Source: Arbacia lixula (Eukaryota > Echinodermata > Echinoidea > Arbacioida > Arbaciidae). From it: DNA of 64,000 nt. Every line of letters begins with the position of its first letter. The stretch's first letter is position 1. A program made the translations under genes and the position numbers. Location of the stretch: positions 20,430,990-20,494,989 of the forward strand of contig OZ022576.1 of assembly GCA_963669155.1 (NCBI GenBank). The letters run 5' to 3'. Positions 39,301 to 49,661 of the stretch are shown here, in pieces. A model generated the notes under the pieces. The model saw nothing but the letters and a program-made list of their open reading frames with translations, did no database searches and was not told the origin of the DNA.

Positions 39301-39602
39301 CTTACTTACTATGACCGTTCACTCCTGCAGGCATCACGAACTTCGACCTACTCGGCGAGTACGGCAAACTAGACTCCCTCCATAACTTCTACATGGTTCT
39401 TGCGTACAATGCGACGTTTGGCGTGGCGACTGCGTCTTGCCTGCTGAACAAATTCACCGCATCGGTGCGTAACTACATCGTCAACAACGTCAGGGTGTTT
39501 GTGTACAAGATACGGAAAACAACAAAGCTAAAGCCGGCGTGGAAACTAGTGAACGTGGTAGGGGCTGCCAATGGGACGGCAGCAGTTCACAAGAAGGACT
39601 GA
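21347..39602 (+). CDS. LMBR1: LMBR1-type nine-pass membrane protein, 11 exons, complete
   Basis: The exons are 21347-21412, 25770-25863, 26601-26774, 28903-29006, 31837-31963, 34215-34283, 34698-34835, 36942-37231, 37707-37780, 38552-38709 and 39331-39602. All have GT-AG borders, phases agree throughout, and together they encode 521 residues. The protein matches vertebrate LMBR1/LMBR1L along its length: WLNGSLIHG at the exon 3/4 border, FTESEGF in exon 4, YLPYLYS in exon 6, RRASAFQRNVGYPL in exon 8, VLSSALP in exon 10 and FDLLGEYG in exon 11. Hydrophobicity suggests nine membrane spans. LMBR1L is known as a lipocalin-1 receptor and as a negative regulator of Wnt signalling at the ER; the Drosophila relative lilipod supports BMP signalling. 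The cytosolic loop (about residues 258-295) is longer than in human proteins and Asn-Gly rich. The single invertebrate gene could be called LMBR1 or LMBR1L; family assignment is very firm. Confidence 0.96.
22733..22994. mobile_element. Possible TTAA-flanked short element in LMBR1 intron 1
   Basis: A GC-richer 262-bp island is flanked by TTAA on both sides (22729-22732 and 22995-22998). Its ends, AGGCCCGTGCAACTGG and the reverse complement AGCGACCGGCCACTGG, agree at about 10 of 16 positions. This fits a decayed non-autonomous element with TTAA target duplication, but the termini are weak. Confidence 0.35.
23198..23354. mobile_element. Fold-back element, GGCTGTTGG family (copy 1)
   Basis: The termini GGCTGTTGGGCATT and AATGCCCAACAGCC are perfect 14-bp inverted repeats 157 bp apart. 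A related element with GGCTGTTGGACAT and CAACAGCC ends lies at about 32877-33015. No coding capacity. Confidence 0.7.
23986..24078. repeat. Long imperfect hairpin in LMBR1 intron 1
   Basis: The two ~40-nt arms start with CCTGTACA and end with TGTACAGG. They pair further through TTTGCC/GGCAAA, TGGTAACG/CGTTACCA and GACAGAC/GTCTGTC around a short loop near 24030. It could be a small fold-back transposon or a pre-miRNA-like transcript of the intron. Confidence 0.75.
25472..25618. repeat. Near-perfect 147-bp hairpin in LMBR1 intron 1
   Basis: The inner arms include GTGCTCCATCCTGCAAATGA on the left and TCATTTGCAGGATGGAGCAT on the right, separated by a loop of about 10 nt near 25538-25547. Pairing continues outward through GGATAG/CTATCC, CAGTAG/CTACTG and GGCATACAC/GTGTATGCC into AT-rich ends. 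It lies about 150 bp upstream of exon 2 of the host gene. Confidence 0.85.
26815..26920 (+). repeat. Dispersed repeat, copy 2 (first copy at 3985-4082)
   Basis: It shares CATGCTGAACTGGACAAAAT, an ACTG(C/T)GG block, a TTCCCTTTCCC tract and CCTTTGAGCTG with the copy near 4 kb, in the same orientation. It begins some 40 bp after exon 3 of the LMBR1 gene. Confidence 0.7.
26925..27900. repeat. Degenerate dispersed repeats around AAAAGAGC/GGGGGCTC words (intron 3)
   Basis: Segments near 26930-27020, 27060-27150, 27220-27300 and 27750-27900 share a recurring order of words: GGGGGCTCAGGG or similar, GCAGAAAAGA, AATTACAAAAGAGC, and a stretch ending in AAAACATATTTT and TTAGTTTCA/TTGGTTTCA. Similar words in inverted orientation occur at 36790-36905 and near 37280. 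They look like old copies of one unclassified element. Confidence 0.45.
29331..29442. mobile_element. Fold-back element, CCTGTCTTACA family
   Basis: The left end CCTGTCTTACATAAGAGTTG pairs with a right end whose complement begins CCCATCTTATAAAGAATTGC. The interior has mirrored GATTGAT words. Related sequence (CCTGTCTTACACAGAGCTGTGATTGATATG) appears near 38848 downstream of LMBR1 exon 10, so the family is dispersed. Intron 4 of LMBR1. Confidence 0.6.
31448..31467. repeat. Poly-C run in LMBR1 intron 4
   Basis: A CCCTCCC stretch followed by about 11 consecutive C interrupts otherwise AT-rich intron DNA. Several similar C- or G-runs occur in the window (35705-35724, 48791-48811, 48966-48983, 51375-51398, 52513-52523). 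Confidence 0.9.
32877..33015. mobile_element. Fold-back element, GGCTGTTGG family (copy 2)
   Basis: GGCTGTTGGACAT at the left and ATGCACAACAGCC at the right form imperfect inverted ends. This resembles the 23198-23354 element, including a central ATTCATTCTCC/GGAGAATGATT pairing. It is in intron 5 of LMBR1. Confidence 0.55.
37912..38069. mobile_element. Fold-back MITE, GTTGCATAAAAC family (copy 1)
   Basis: The ends GGACCCTGTTGCATAAAACT and AGTTTTATGCAATAGGGCC are inverted repeats, and the arms continue with ACCATTGATTGTAACT/AGAGTTACCATGAATGGT. The element is 158 bp, has no coding capacity and lies in intron 9 of LMBR1. A shorter relative is at 48387-48504. Confidence 0.8.
38702..38905. repeat. 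Imperfect tandem duplication spanning the exon 10 splice donor
   Basis: TGCTGGGTAGGTGATATGTC at the exon 10/intron 10 border recurs about 110 bp later as TGCTGGGTAGGTGCTATGTC, and similarity continues for ~90 bp (GTCCTGGG, then GATTGAT words). The copy therefore carries a second, potentially usable GTAGGT donor. Confidence 0.75.
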
Positions 39603-40260
39603 CGGACAGACAGGCAGACAGACTGATGGTCAGGGACATCTTTGGTGACCAACTGCATCTCACGACTGGGCTGCATCTTCATCTTGAAATAGCAAGTGAT
39701 GTTTTCTGGTGTAATGCTTTGTAGTTGTAGAGCCATGCAGCTACTGCATGTGCCAGTTTGAGGAGGGAACATTTACCAGTCTGAATGAGCATCTGACCCC
39801 TACACCACCCATTGTCACCATGGGGATTTTCAATGCAAAGGCTGAAAGCAGAAGGATACTGTTGCAACGTGGAGCTGCATTGCAATTTTTTGTATGACTT
39901 GGTGAAATGTGCTTGTGTGTGATCTGATAGTTTGTTTTGAAGAAAAAAAATAATTTTGTGCCAAATTGTGGATTTTGTTAATTTTCTTTCTTTTTTTCTG
40001 TCAGCTGTTCCAGTTAACTGATTAATTGCAGAATTGTTCGTTAAGTACAAATATATATTGATTTAGGATTGATGGAGCTACATTGATTTAGGCAGTAGGG
40101 ATATTTTGTGTTTTGACCATGATAGAAATGAGAGGACCAGTAAACTAGCTACACGTATATATGTGGATATGTGGGTTTGTTGTTGATCATCCAATTTTCA
40201 TGCTGCTATTATAAAAAAGGGGAATAAATTCCTAGAATCAATTCAATGTGAGTAAATTAA
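39603..40260 (+). other. Probable proximal 3'UTR of LMBR1
   Basis: The sequence after the TGA has no further coding exon. An AATAAA hexamer at 40223-40228 is the first good poly(A) candidate. Further AATAAA words occur, for example at 44309-44314, so a much longer 3'UTR is possible. Confidence 0.4.
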
Positions 40261-43200
40261 ACAAATCAGAGAAATAACAGATTGATGAAGGTTCAATAAG
40301 AAATGAACAAACAGTTTATTTTGTTAAATTGTAATTACTTGCCCAGAAAGTTATATTTACCTGCACTTGCTGACCCATAGCAGAACACAGAAGAAACTAT
40401 TGGAATTACAAATTATATCATTCATTTTTGGCCAAATGATACAAGATATGTGTGTGAAATAGGGACAAAAGTCACTGTTAAATAGTATTATGAATTTCAT
40501 GGCTATTCTTATTGACATATAAGAGACAACAGTGCAAGGACCAATATTTTTACATGGGGAAAGCTATTTGTAAGTTCATAAGCAGATTTGTTTTTAAGAT
40601 GTAGACTTATGGATGTGAACATTATAAAGCAAAGTTATTACTGTTGAAAATTTAATTGTGTATATTTTAATAAGATTGAATGTTGTAGGTGTCAACATCA
40701 AAGTTTTTTTAATAGATATACAAAGAATTCATTAAAGTTTTTGGTGCATCAGTTGCTTATACCATTGATTTCATGTTAACCTCTCAGTACGAGAACTCCA
40801 GCTTGAATCGCTTTCTTCCTTTCTGTGCCATCATTTTTGGGTTTGGAAATTCTGCCGTTGAGCTTTGATTGATGCAATGCAATGAGGTCAAGTTAATATG
40901 GATGTGTTACCCTGATACCAAACAATTTTTTACATTGTATGAGAAGTAGCTCTTCCTGAAAGTCAGGGTGGAACTTTCCAGTATATTTTTTTTACATAAT
41001 GCAATCTAACTGTGCATTCCAGCAATTTGCTTCAATTATTTTTGATGAATCTTAGAAGAGAAATTACAGGTATGCAGAAATGTTGCATTTTCAATTGAGA
41101 TAGAATTCACTTTGCCTCTTCAGAATGTGTCCCTTTCTGCTTACTTTTAGTGTAGCCATTGTTGATACTACTACGGGCTCAACCAGCAATATCTACTTCA
41201 TCTGTACTTGGGGAGCCCATGCACAATTTTGTTGTAGAGTGCCCCAAAACAATTTCTGAGATTTCAGTTTTAAGATAATAGATTGTAAGACGTTTACAAT
41301 ACCTATCCCAAAGATAAATGCAGATTTGAAAATGGTTGTAATACCTTGATAATGATCAAACTTACTATTTAAAATAAAACAATTACATTTTTTAAATGGA
41401 TTCCAAGTTAACAGCATCTTTGAATTTGTAAATGGAAGTGGTCACATCACTTTACCTTTTCATTGTGACATTTGTCATTTCTGAACATGACCTTTATGTT
41501 GATTAATCCTGCTGCTGCTCATTCTACTGCTTTTTTCAAGATGTTTCTTTTGTCAAATGAGTGAATTATTCTTGTGAGATGCACGTCATGTGGACCTTAG
41601 CACGAATACAGACCCAAGCATGTTGAGCCAAGTAGTAAATTGTTTAACCTATCTGAAATATGTACATACATTTTGTGTATTTCCCCACTGAAACTTAACC
41701 GTAAGATGCCCCGTCCATTAGACAATCATCTCTTGTAGATTGAATAAGGTGCACATTGTTGCTTCTGCTTCACTACCTTGCATTCTAGAATTACAATGAT
41801 TTATCTTTGGTCCCTGTCCAGGTCTATGTGTAACTGCCAAAGAAATATCGCTTGAAGGATCACAACATCTTGGTGAAATAGTGGGACTCAAGGATTGCTT
41901 GTTGTAATAATTTTTCATCACTTGAATTGCTTCTTGGATTAGCCTCACTGTTATGAGGTTACTTACAGATAAGGGGAAGTAGTGACAAGGAAATTTTACT
42001 TCTCCCAAAATTGCTAGAATTTGCCCCCAGAAAGTAATGAGGTGGATGAGAGCATCAGCGCAATTAACAATTAATAAGAGTTTTGACAGATACAAGCTTC
42101 TCCAAATAAGCCTCGGCTACTGCAAGGAGTTGTTACATAGAAATCAATGTTTTGTTTTTAAAGAATCATCCTGATTTCAAGGTACGCCCATATGCGCTAC
42201 AGTCTAGCGCCATATTTTGGTAGATTTTCAAACATCAACCAATTAGATATCATTTTGTGGCAATTTCTTCATGTGACAAACTGTTTGGTAAGAGCTCTAT
42301 AAAATTGAAGTAGGATAGAGTAGAAATTTCTTGAGCCAAGTTTTGGGCTTACCACTACTACCCCTTTGTTAAAGTATGCATGAAAAATACTTCCTGGTAC
42401 TTTTACTAAACCCACCATAAATATGAGATGATTTGCATGTGTTTTTTTCCCTTCTTCCTTTATTTGAGAGTATTTCATTTGTCTTTTGCTCATTTGCTTG
42501 ATTGTGCTGTACTACTCTAACAGTAAGATTTTCAAATGTCATCAACAATCATATATTTCATATTTCTTGCACGACCAACTTGATTTGTTCACAGGGGAAT
42601 TGTCAGAAAGTTCTGATTGTAAATGTCTTTGATGTTTTATTAATGCAACTCTCAGTGTATTGTAGATGATTGTTGAACCACTCTTGTAATTTCAGTCTGG
42701 GGCCCTCCATGATTTGGTGAATGTTTTTTTTTCATCTTTGTTTTCTTGATGGAGTATGGTTACTTTAACACTTTCCTAAAGTGTCAGAATGTTAACGAAT
42801 CGAACCATCCCAACCTCAGCACCATTTATTTGGGGTATTAAATGGAATTCTCAAATCCTCTAATGATAAAACCACATTTACATACCTTTAATGTACGCAC
42901 ATGTAGATGTATGTTATTGGAATGTGTGTTTTTTTAAATCTTGCCGTAAATGTTGATGTACACTTTTCTATCTATTTGTTAAAATATAAAATTTCAAATT
43001 GATGTGTTTCTCGTTTCATGGATATATGTATTCTTGTTTCTAATCAAACAAATATGTCAAAATATTATTATATTGGACTTCTGTAAGCAATTTTGATGAA
43101 TATCCGAACTCCTATACATTATGCATAAATATTAGCTAATATGAAATCTTCATTAATCAACAAATATTAATTCCAGTTCTGTTATTACCTCATTTGGATT

Positions 43201-44880
43201 CTAGCAGCATTTCACATAAGTGTGTTCTCACTGCAATCATGGTACTGGATATATATTCTCAGTGATTTAAATTGGAACAGCATGTTTACTATCACTCCAT
43301 TTAGCAATGCAGAAGTGTAGCATAGTGAAATTGCAGAGTACAGTTTGTATCAAACGATGTTGCAAGTACAAGCCGTGTTAACATGCATATCTCACTCACA
43401 TGATTCCGTCTCCTATGGAACCATAGTACCACAGTAGCACAAAACATCAAAAACTGAGATTATTTTGTCTCACAAAAATACATTGTCTATGTTATGAGCG
43501 TCATGATTTGTGCAGCCACATTGTATCCTAAATCTATATTCTTGCCTTGTAATTCCAGGATACTTCTGAGCAAATAAATATGTATATGCATATTTAAATA
43601 AGAATATGAAACATGATATGATGATGAGCCCGCTTCCTCGCTTACACTAACAGTACTTTATTATTAATCCAGAAGTACTGCATTCTATCTCCATATCATA
43701 TTCTATCTTTCTCCCCTCCCCTTCTGCCTTCATTGTGTACAAAAAATATATTGCTGTTGTCTGTGCCATGTGATATACTGTTGTGTGTGCTTGTTTTCGC
43801 TGTGTGGTATTGTTGAATTATTAATTTGTGTGGTATCTGTGTATTAGCATAATTGATTAATTTTGAATCCTGGTAAGCATGTATGTAAATATTTATAAAG
43901 TTATTATTTATTATCTATTAATCACTACCATGGCATCATTCTCCTTCTTGTCTATAGCACCGATATATCTTGCGAGACAGCGTTGAATACATGTATACGC
44001 TGTCATTTTAATTCAAAGCTATCATAGAGTGAGCTACCTGAACAATGTTACAATTTCATTTCCTTCATCATATTCACCTTTTGCTATATTTACGTGCATT
44101 TCTTGTGAATATGTGACGGCATTATGGCACAGGATTTGTTATTGTACTATGATATGCACATTGCTCTGCCTCTGTTACAAACAGAATGTTCCTGCCTTTG
44201 ATACCCAATATTGTATCCACGGTAAATGCACATCATCTTTGTGATGTAAATTGCATTGTTGGTATTCTTGTTGCATTTCGTACTGTTTTGAGAAAAGGTA
44301 TGTCTTGAAATAAAACATCCTTGATAAGTAAAGCTCTTGTGGTGCTTTTGAATGCATGTATGCTGATGTGATGACATATATGTCGTGATGCCGCTGTATG
44401 AATATTGAACATTTACATTACATAGCTAATCTATGATTATACTGAGCATGACAATGTGAGAGTTGTAGACAAATGATAAATACATGTAGTAACATTTGAA
44501 GGCAAGGTGTGGGAATTTGGTGTGTAAACACCTCTTACTAGAATAGCCCATATGATGTTTCAAATATGGCAAACATTGTTTTGTTGTCTGAAACACATGG
44601 TGCAAAATATAGGATGATAGAATGATGGAAATGGTCAAAGAGAAGTGAGGGTTATATCAAACGATGATAACACATGAGATTGTAAGAGTGATTTTCATAT
44701 GAATACAATTTCGGATTTTTTAATTCATGGTGCAAGTAGATTAACACAATAGAAATCACAAGAAAAGATTATTTGTTCAATTGTGGATGTCCGGGTGAAC
44801 TTTATTATTCTGAACTTTGACACAACACCTATCACACAAACTCTGCTTGCCTCCTTGTTGGTCTCCTCTTAGGATTCCTG
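40261..44880. other. AT-rich stretch without supported genes
   Basis: No exon, hairpin or tandem repeat stands out. The sequence may be distal 3'UTR of LMBR1 or intergenic. The 125-codon minus-strand frame at 41718-42095 has no recognisable domain. Confidence 0.5.
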
Positions 44881-44882
44881 GG

Positions 44883-44986
44883 GCCATATTCATGAAATCT
44901 TACTAAGCCTCGTTAGTTGCTAAAGCACATTCAGCTACATGCATTTTAAGTAACTAACTAGGCTTGTAAGGTTTCATGAATATGGC
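44883..44986. mobile_element. 104-bp fold-back MITE
   Basis: GCCATATTCATGAAATC at the left and GTTTCATGAATATGGC at the right pair. The arms extend through AAGCCT/AGGCTT and GTTAGTT/AACTAAC to a short loop near 44935. No coding capacity. Confidence 0.85.
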
Positions 44987-45269
44987 TCATGGAAAGTGGC
45001 GTGGATTGATTTTAGTCGGGATAGTACTTAATTTGTGCGGCAAACAGACGGTCAATTTATTTACCTAAGCTGTTCAATATAGACCCTACATGAGACAAAG
45101 GGACCTGTTCATTAATAGTGAACGGTATGTGGAATAATTTCGGGAATCTTGAACTTTATCTTTTTTATGGGGGGACAGACTCTTGTTAGACAAATTGGTC
45201 CTTTCACTGGAGTCTGAGTTTAGAGTTTGAAAATATTCACTAAGCTGTATGTCTTATTCAGGTAGAGTT

Positions 45270-45473
45270 TTAGATGGCTCCACGATTCATGATGAGTGAA
45301 AAAACAGTGACTACCACACCAAGACTTAGCGAGATCCCCGGTGCTTGGTGCAGAGAGCTACTGCTACCCGTGGGGCTGGGGCTTGGGCTGGGTGGTTGAG
45401 GAGACGGGAAGTCTCCCGTAAGCCAAGGCGTCAAGTTCACCCACACAGACGCCCCGTCCATCGTTTCCAGCAG
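45270..45473 (-). CDS. Candidate terminal exon with GPI-signal-like tail
   Basis: On the minus strand, an acceptor (TATCCCCCAG) is followed by an open frame of 67 codons starting LLETMDGASVWVNLTPWL. It continues through a Pro/Ser-rich linker and a Ser run to LGVVVTVFSLIMNRGAI and a stop. A small-residue region followed by a C-terminal hydrophobic stretch resembles a GPI-attachment signal. It lies downstream of the PLC-X exons and could be an alternative last exon of that gene. However, joining it to a donor after ATGCTCAG at 46621 is out of phase by one base, so the link is unproven. Confidence 0.4.
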   Translation of the reverse strand: MLETMDGASVWVNLTPWLTGDFPSPQPPSPSPSPTGSSSSLHQAPGISLSLGVVVTVFSLIMNRGAI

Positions 45474-45995
45474 CTGGGGGATACACGAACAACATGCATT
45501 CATGTGAAGAGATGTTTACATTTGTTGTTTTTATCTCTTTAACGAATCAAACATGAACACCACAGGCCGTCTGCATTTTGCGTGGAATGATCTAATATGG
45601 TTACGGTAAACTTCGGGGCTTGACGGCGAATAAACTGATTTAATCAATTTGACAGCACTTTGGTGAATTCTAAAAAGCGTTCTCCATGTTGATCATAATT
45701 CTCCAATGTATAGAAACATGGGGAAGATTATCAAACTAAGATGTATGGTATTCTTTGGATGAAGTGGGGTTGCTGAAAAGCATTTCTATCAAGGATGTAG
45801 CGGTTCATACATCATTGCTTTAGGATTCATTTGACAAATTCGCAGCGTCCAAAAATCAATTGTCATTACCTTTTTTCAGGAACAATGCAAATGGACCATA
45901 ATCAGAACCATGACATTTCTGTTGTAGTGCATAAACTAGGTACTAATGTGACCAACCTTTTGTTGTCTGTATCCGTTGTGAGGTATGCTAAACTT

Positions 45996-46105
45996 GTAGC
46001 CAATCGGGCACAAATCTCGTGTGACGTCATACGGTCCTCGCTCCTCACTCACTGTCCAAGCGTTGTGATTGGTCGCGCTTTGGCAGGCGTAGCTCAGTGA
46101 TTGGC
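45996..46105. promoter_or_regulatory. Promoter-like cluster: three CCAAT boxes and a CRE
   Basis: Within about 110 bp there are a CCAAT at 46000-46004, a perfect CRE palindrome TGACGTCA at 46022-46029 and two inverted CCAAT boxes (ATTGG at 46068-46072 and 46100-46104). Spacing of NF-Y and CREB-type sites like this is typical of core promoters. No exon in the right place was recognised, so the served gene is unknown. Confidence 0.4.
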
Positions 46106-46601
46106 TGCAGTCGGGTGACGAGTACCAGCGATGTGTTTCATGGCTAAATTCAGTGGTGGAAAAAAGTACCTCACAGACTAAGTACTAATGATTTATGGAC
46201 TTATTCATTTCAGTAAAAAAAATTGTCACATGAACGAGGTGGCAAAGGGTACTTCGATCGTAACATAAATGCAATATATTTTGTATTAATTTGGGGTAAA
46301 ATTGTGTTTGCAATTTGGAGCATAGAGCACATCGTGATACTTGGCACGGTGTCTGGTAAATGCCTTGCATGGTGTTTGGAAATTACAGGAGTTGTCTTTC
46401 GACACTTGTCAAAATTTGTGTTTGTTATTTTCATCGCATCACATGATTTAAATAATAAAAATTAAGCAATTTTCAATTATGCTACTCAATACCGAGGAGG
46501 TATGTTTTCCACAACATGGAGGATTTAAAAAAAAAATATGTAACGAAATAACTTTAAATTTGTATCTAAATCAAGGTGATTTAAATTGTGTTTAGCCTGC
46601 T

Positions 46602-46809
46602 TCACTCGTAAAAATCGCACCTGAGCATGACACAGGAGTCCTCCCGGAGTTCTCCGGACGGCTCCCCCTTCGCCCACGTGTACACACCCGTCTCCATCAG
46701 CTGCGGGCTCACCATGTCAGTCGCGATCAGGTTCACGCCACATTTCACCAACTCGGTCAGGTCCCCGATCACGCCGACCCTTGTCGGCCCGTCGTAGATG
46801 ATGTTGAAT
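46602..46809 (-). CDS. PLC-X last recognised exon
   Basis: An acceptor (TTTCTCTTCAG) at 46810-46811 leads into FNIIYDGPTRVGVIGDL, then KCGVNLIATDMVSPQLM and WAKGEPSGE, ending CDFYE-stop. This is the C-terminal beta/alpha segment of the PLC-X barrel, with the ATDM strand near the active site. A possible donor, ATGCTCAG|GTGCGA at 46620, would shorten the exon to 46621-46809 and allow splicing further downstream. The exon opens with one base that should complete a codon, but the upstream exon ends on a full codon. Confidence 0.7.
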
Positions 46810-46944
46810 CTGAAGAGAAATGATCTTCCCGTGATATCACCCTCGTCTGTTCCTTCCCTTTCACATTTCTTTCCCTCCCTTACTCTCAACCGCTTCACCT
46901 GTCCATTCTGCACCCCTGTCCATTCTAGTGCTCTCTCTTCTCTC

Positions 46945-46979
<35 letters not shown>

Positions 46980-47068
46980 TCTTTCTCTGCCTTGCTTTTC
47001 ATGATGCTTTATTTCTCTTCCCCTCTCCATTAATACTTCTTCTTGCTTTGTTTCTTTCTCTTTCTCGT

Positions 47069-47109
<41 letters not shown>

Positions 47110-49601
47110 TTTTCTTTTTAATATTTCATGCCCACCCATCCATTCTCTTTACAGAATCGTTCTGTCATTCAGGACGAAACTTACCCATAATGTGTGGCAT
47201 CGCCACGGTACCTCATACAATTGTCTTCTCTCTTCAAACCGCACTGAGGATAGTTGGAAAACTGGGGAGGCGAATATAGGGAATGATTTATTGCGAACCA
47301 CTTTTAATATCTTCATTGTGTATATTTAACTATCACTCTCAAATATGCGTTTCAGATTCCAGGTCCAGTAACATATAACTGGATTGATGCACGATTTTAA
47401 CATTGCAGCATACGTATCTATATGAACTATTAGATTTGACATTCCGGGTAGTACGATCTGCCAAGAGCATTCTTTATTCCGACACTCCATACGCGGGTTT
47501 ACTTTCATAAAAGAAGATCAACAAAACAAATGTCCCACAAACTATCCCTGCTTATGAATAATGAGCTTTGATCATACTCCCTTTTTGTGTGTCGATATAG
47601 GTGTTAAACTCAATGAGAAATCATACTCCATCAGATGGGAAGTCAACTGGAACTTGTTCTTACATCTATCGACCACAACTCAGTTATATGAATGATATGG
47701 GCTTCTGTATGACAAGCAAGTTACAAACTGAGTAGTATTTCTGACATTGCGCGGCCCTCCATACTCCAGCCTACCTCGTACCTCGTTCACTGGATCTCCC
47801 TTACACCACCTCTCATGGATGAACTTGCCTTGGTGCAAAGTGTCGTTGGCACTGATAACCACTACTCGCTTTCCATCCTGAAACAAAAAAAAACAGAAAA
47901 CCTGTGCATTTTTTTTCTCTATATATTTGACTGTCGCCTAAGTATGTTGTATTTTTGCGTGATGTTTGTTTGCTCGAAATTTTACATAACATATACCTAT
48001 AATTCAACAATGATGGTGACATAATAGGAACAACTCCGAAAGAACGAAACTGTCACTTGTCTCATGAGTCTTTTTGTAGTCTGTGAATTGTCTGTGTATT
48101 CATAAAACATCAACTTCATTCCTGTATTCAAAAGAGGGCGTTATACCCCCTCTATCTTTCTGATAGTAATGACGGGGGAAATCATTTTACATATCACCTT
48201 ATACAAACGTAGTTAGACACGATTAATTTCCTTAATCTCTGGTGGGGACGTCGCAGAGATGTCCTCAAGATCTGCTGGAGACCAAAAAAGGTCGCCCAAA
48301 ACACATTAATTTCCGCCGACTTCTCAGTGACACCGATAGTCTTCAGGAGACATCACGAAGACGTCGCTGAGACTCGGTCTCTACCAGGGCCCCGTTGCAT
48401 AAAAACTGTCATAAATAGTAGCTACCATGGTAACATCGCTCAACAGCCAATCAAATTCAAGGTTTCCATAGAAATTGCTCAATGGTAAGTTTTATGCAAC
48501 AGGACACAGGTCAATAACTAGGCTCCGTGTCAATGTATTTCTAAACACTTTAGGGGCCACTATAGATACTGGAATGCCTACATTTTTCATTTTCGTATGC
48601 ATTCTGAATGCAATTCTTTCTGATAATCAACACAGTAATGCAATCAAGTCAACTCTGGCTATACAGCACAATCTCTCACTGATATTACCCACACCTCTCT
48701 CATGGCCCATGCCTGCCCCTGAGGTCTGCAGGAGATAGGATCCGATCAGCAAAGAGAACCTCTCTAGTGGTCCTTTCACCGCCCTATCACCCCCCCACCC
48801 CCCCCCCCCCCACCCCCAAATCCACACATGCCCCCTCCTCACCTGTCTCATGGTCCTGAGGGTGGGCCACACGCCCCTATACCTGCCCCTGAGGTCTGCA
48901 GGAGATAGGATCCGATCAGCAAAGAGAACCTCTCTAGCGGTCCTTTCACCGCCCTATCACCCCCCAACCCCCCCCCCCCCCCCAAATCCACACATGCCCC
49001 CTCCTCACCTGTCTCACGGTCCTGAGGGTGGGCCACACGCCCCTATACCTGCCCCTGAGGTCTGCAGGAGATAGAATCCGATCAGCAATATTTCATACAA
49101 CCTTACTGTGAGTAAACAAATATTATTTATCGCAATTTTGCAACTGGATTCTTACAAAGATGTGATCATGTGTCGAAAAAGTGCGATGACCATTCAGTTT
49201 GGTTAATCAACATTTCAAAACGTTTAACTGGTATGATAGCGCATTTAGATACACAATCAGGGTGCTAATGACAGTTGACGCTGAAGCGGGTACGCGTATG
49301 CATTTGAACACTTTTGTGGACTATTAAAAAAAATACTTCATATCAGCCTTAGTCACGGTTCCACCATAAAAATACAATATTTCGTCTTCTTACATTTATG
49401 TAGATTTGGATGAATTCGTCTTCGTTGCCCGGCTGGTCCATCCATTGGCCAATATCAGCGATGACGTCACTGAATAGTACGTTGAACTCTCCACATCCAA
49501 ATGCGAATGGTGTGGCAAGATGGGCAACGCGCATCTGCACGTGAAAGTATAAGGTAGAAAACAGTTATAGACACATCATATACGATTTTTCACCACCACA
49601 A

Positions 49602-49661
<60 letters not shown>

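Noticed and set aside
46081..46140. TAGCTCAGTGATTGG looks like a tRNA A box
   Set aside because: No B box (GGTTCGANTCC) follows at the right distance and no cloverleaf arms can be drawn; the word overlaps a CCAAT-type promoter motif.
46810..47030. Arg/Glu-rich N-terminal part of the 142-codon minus-strand frame
   Set aside because: It is translated GA microsatellite; the true PLC-X exon starts at 46809 after an AG acceptor.
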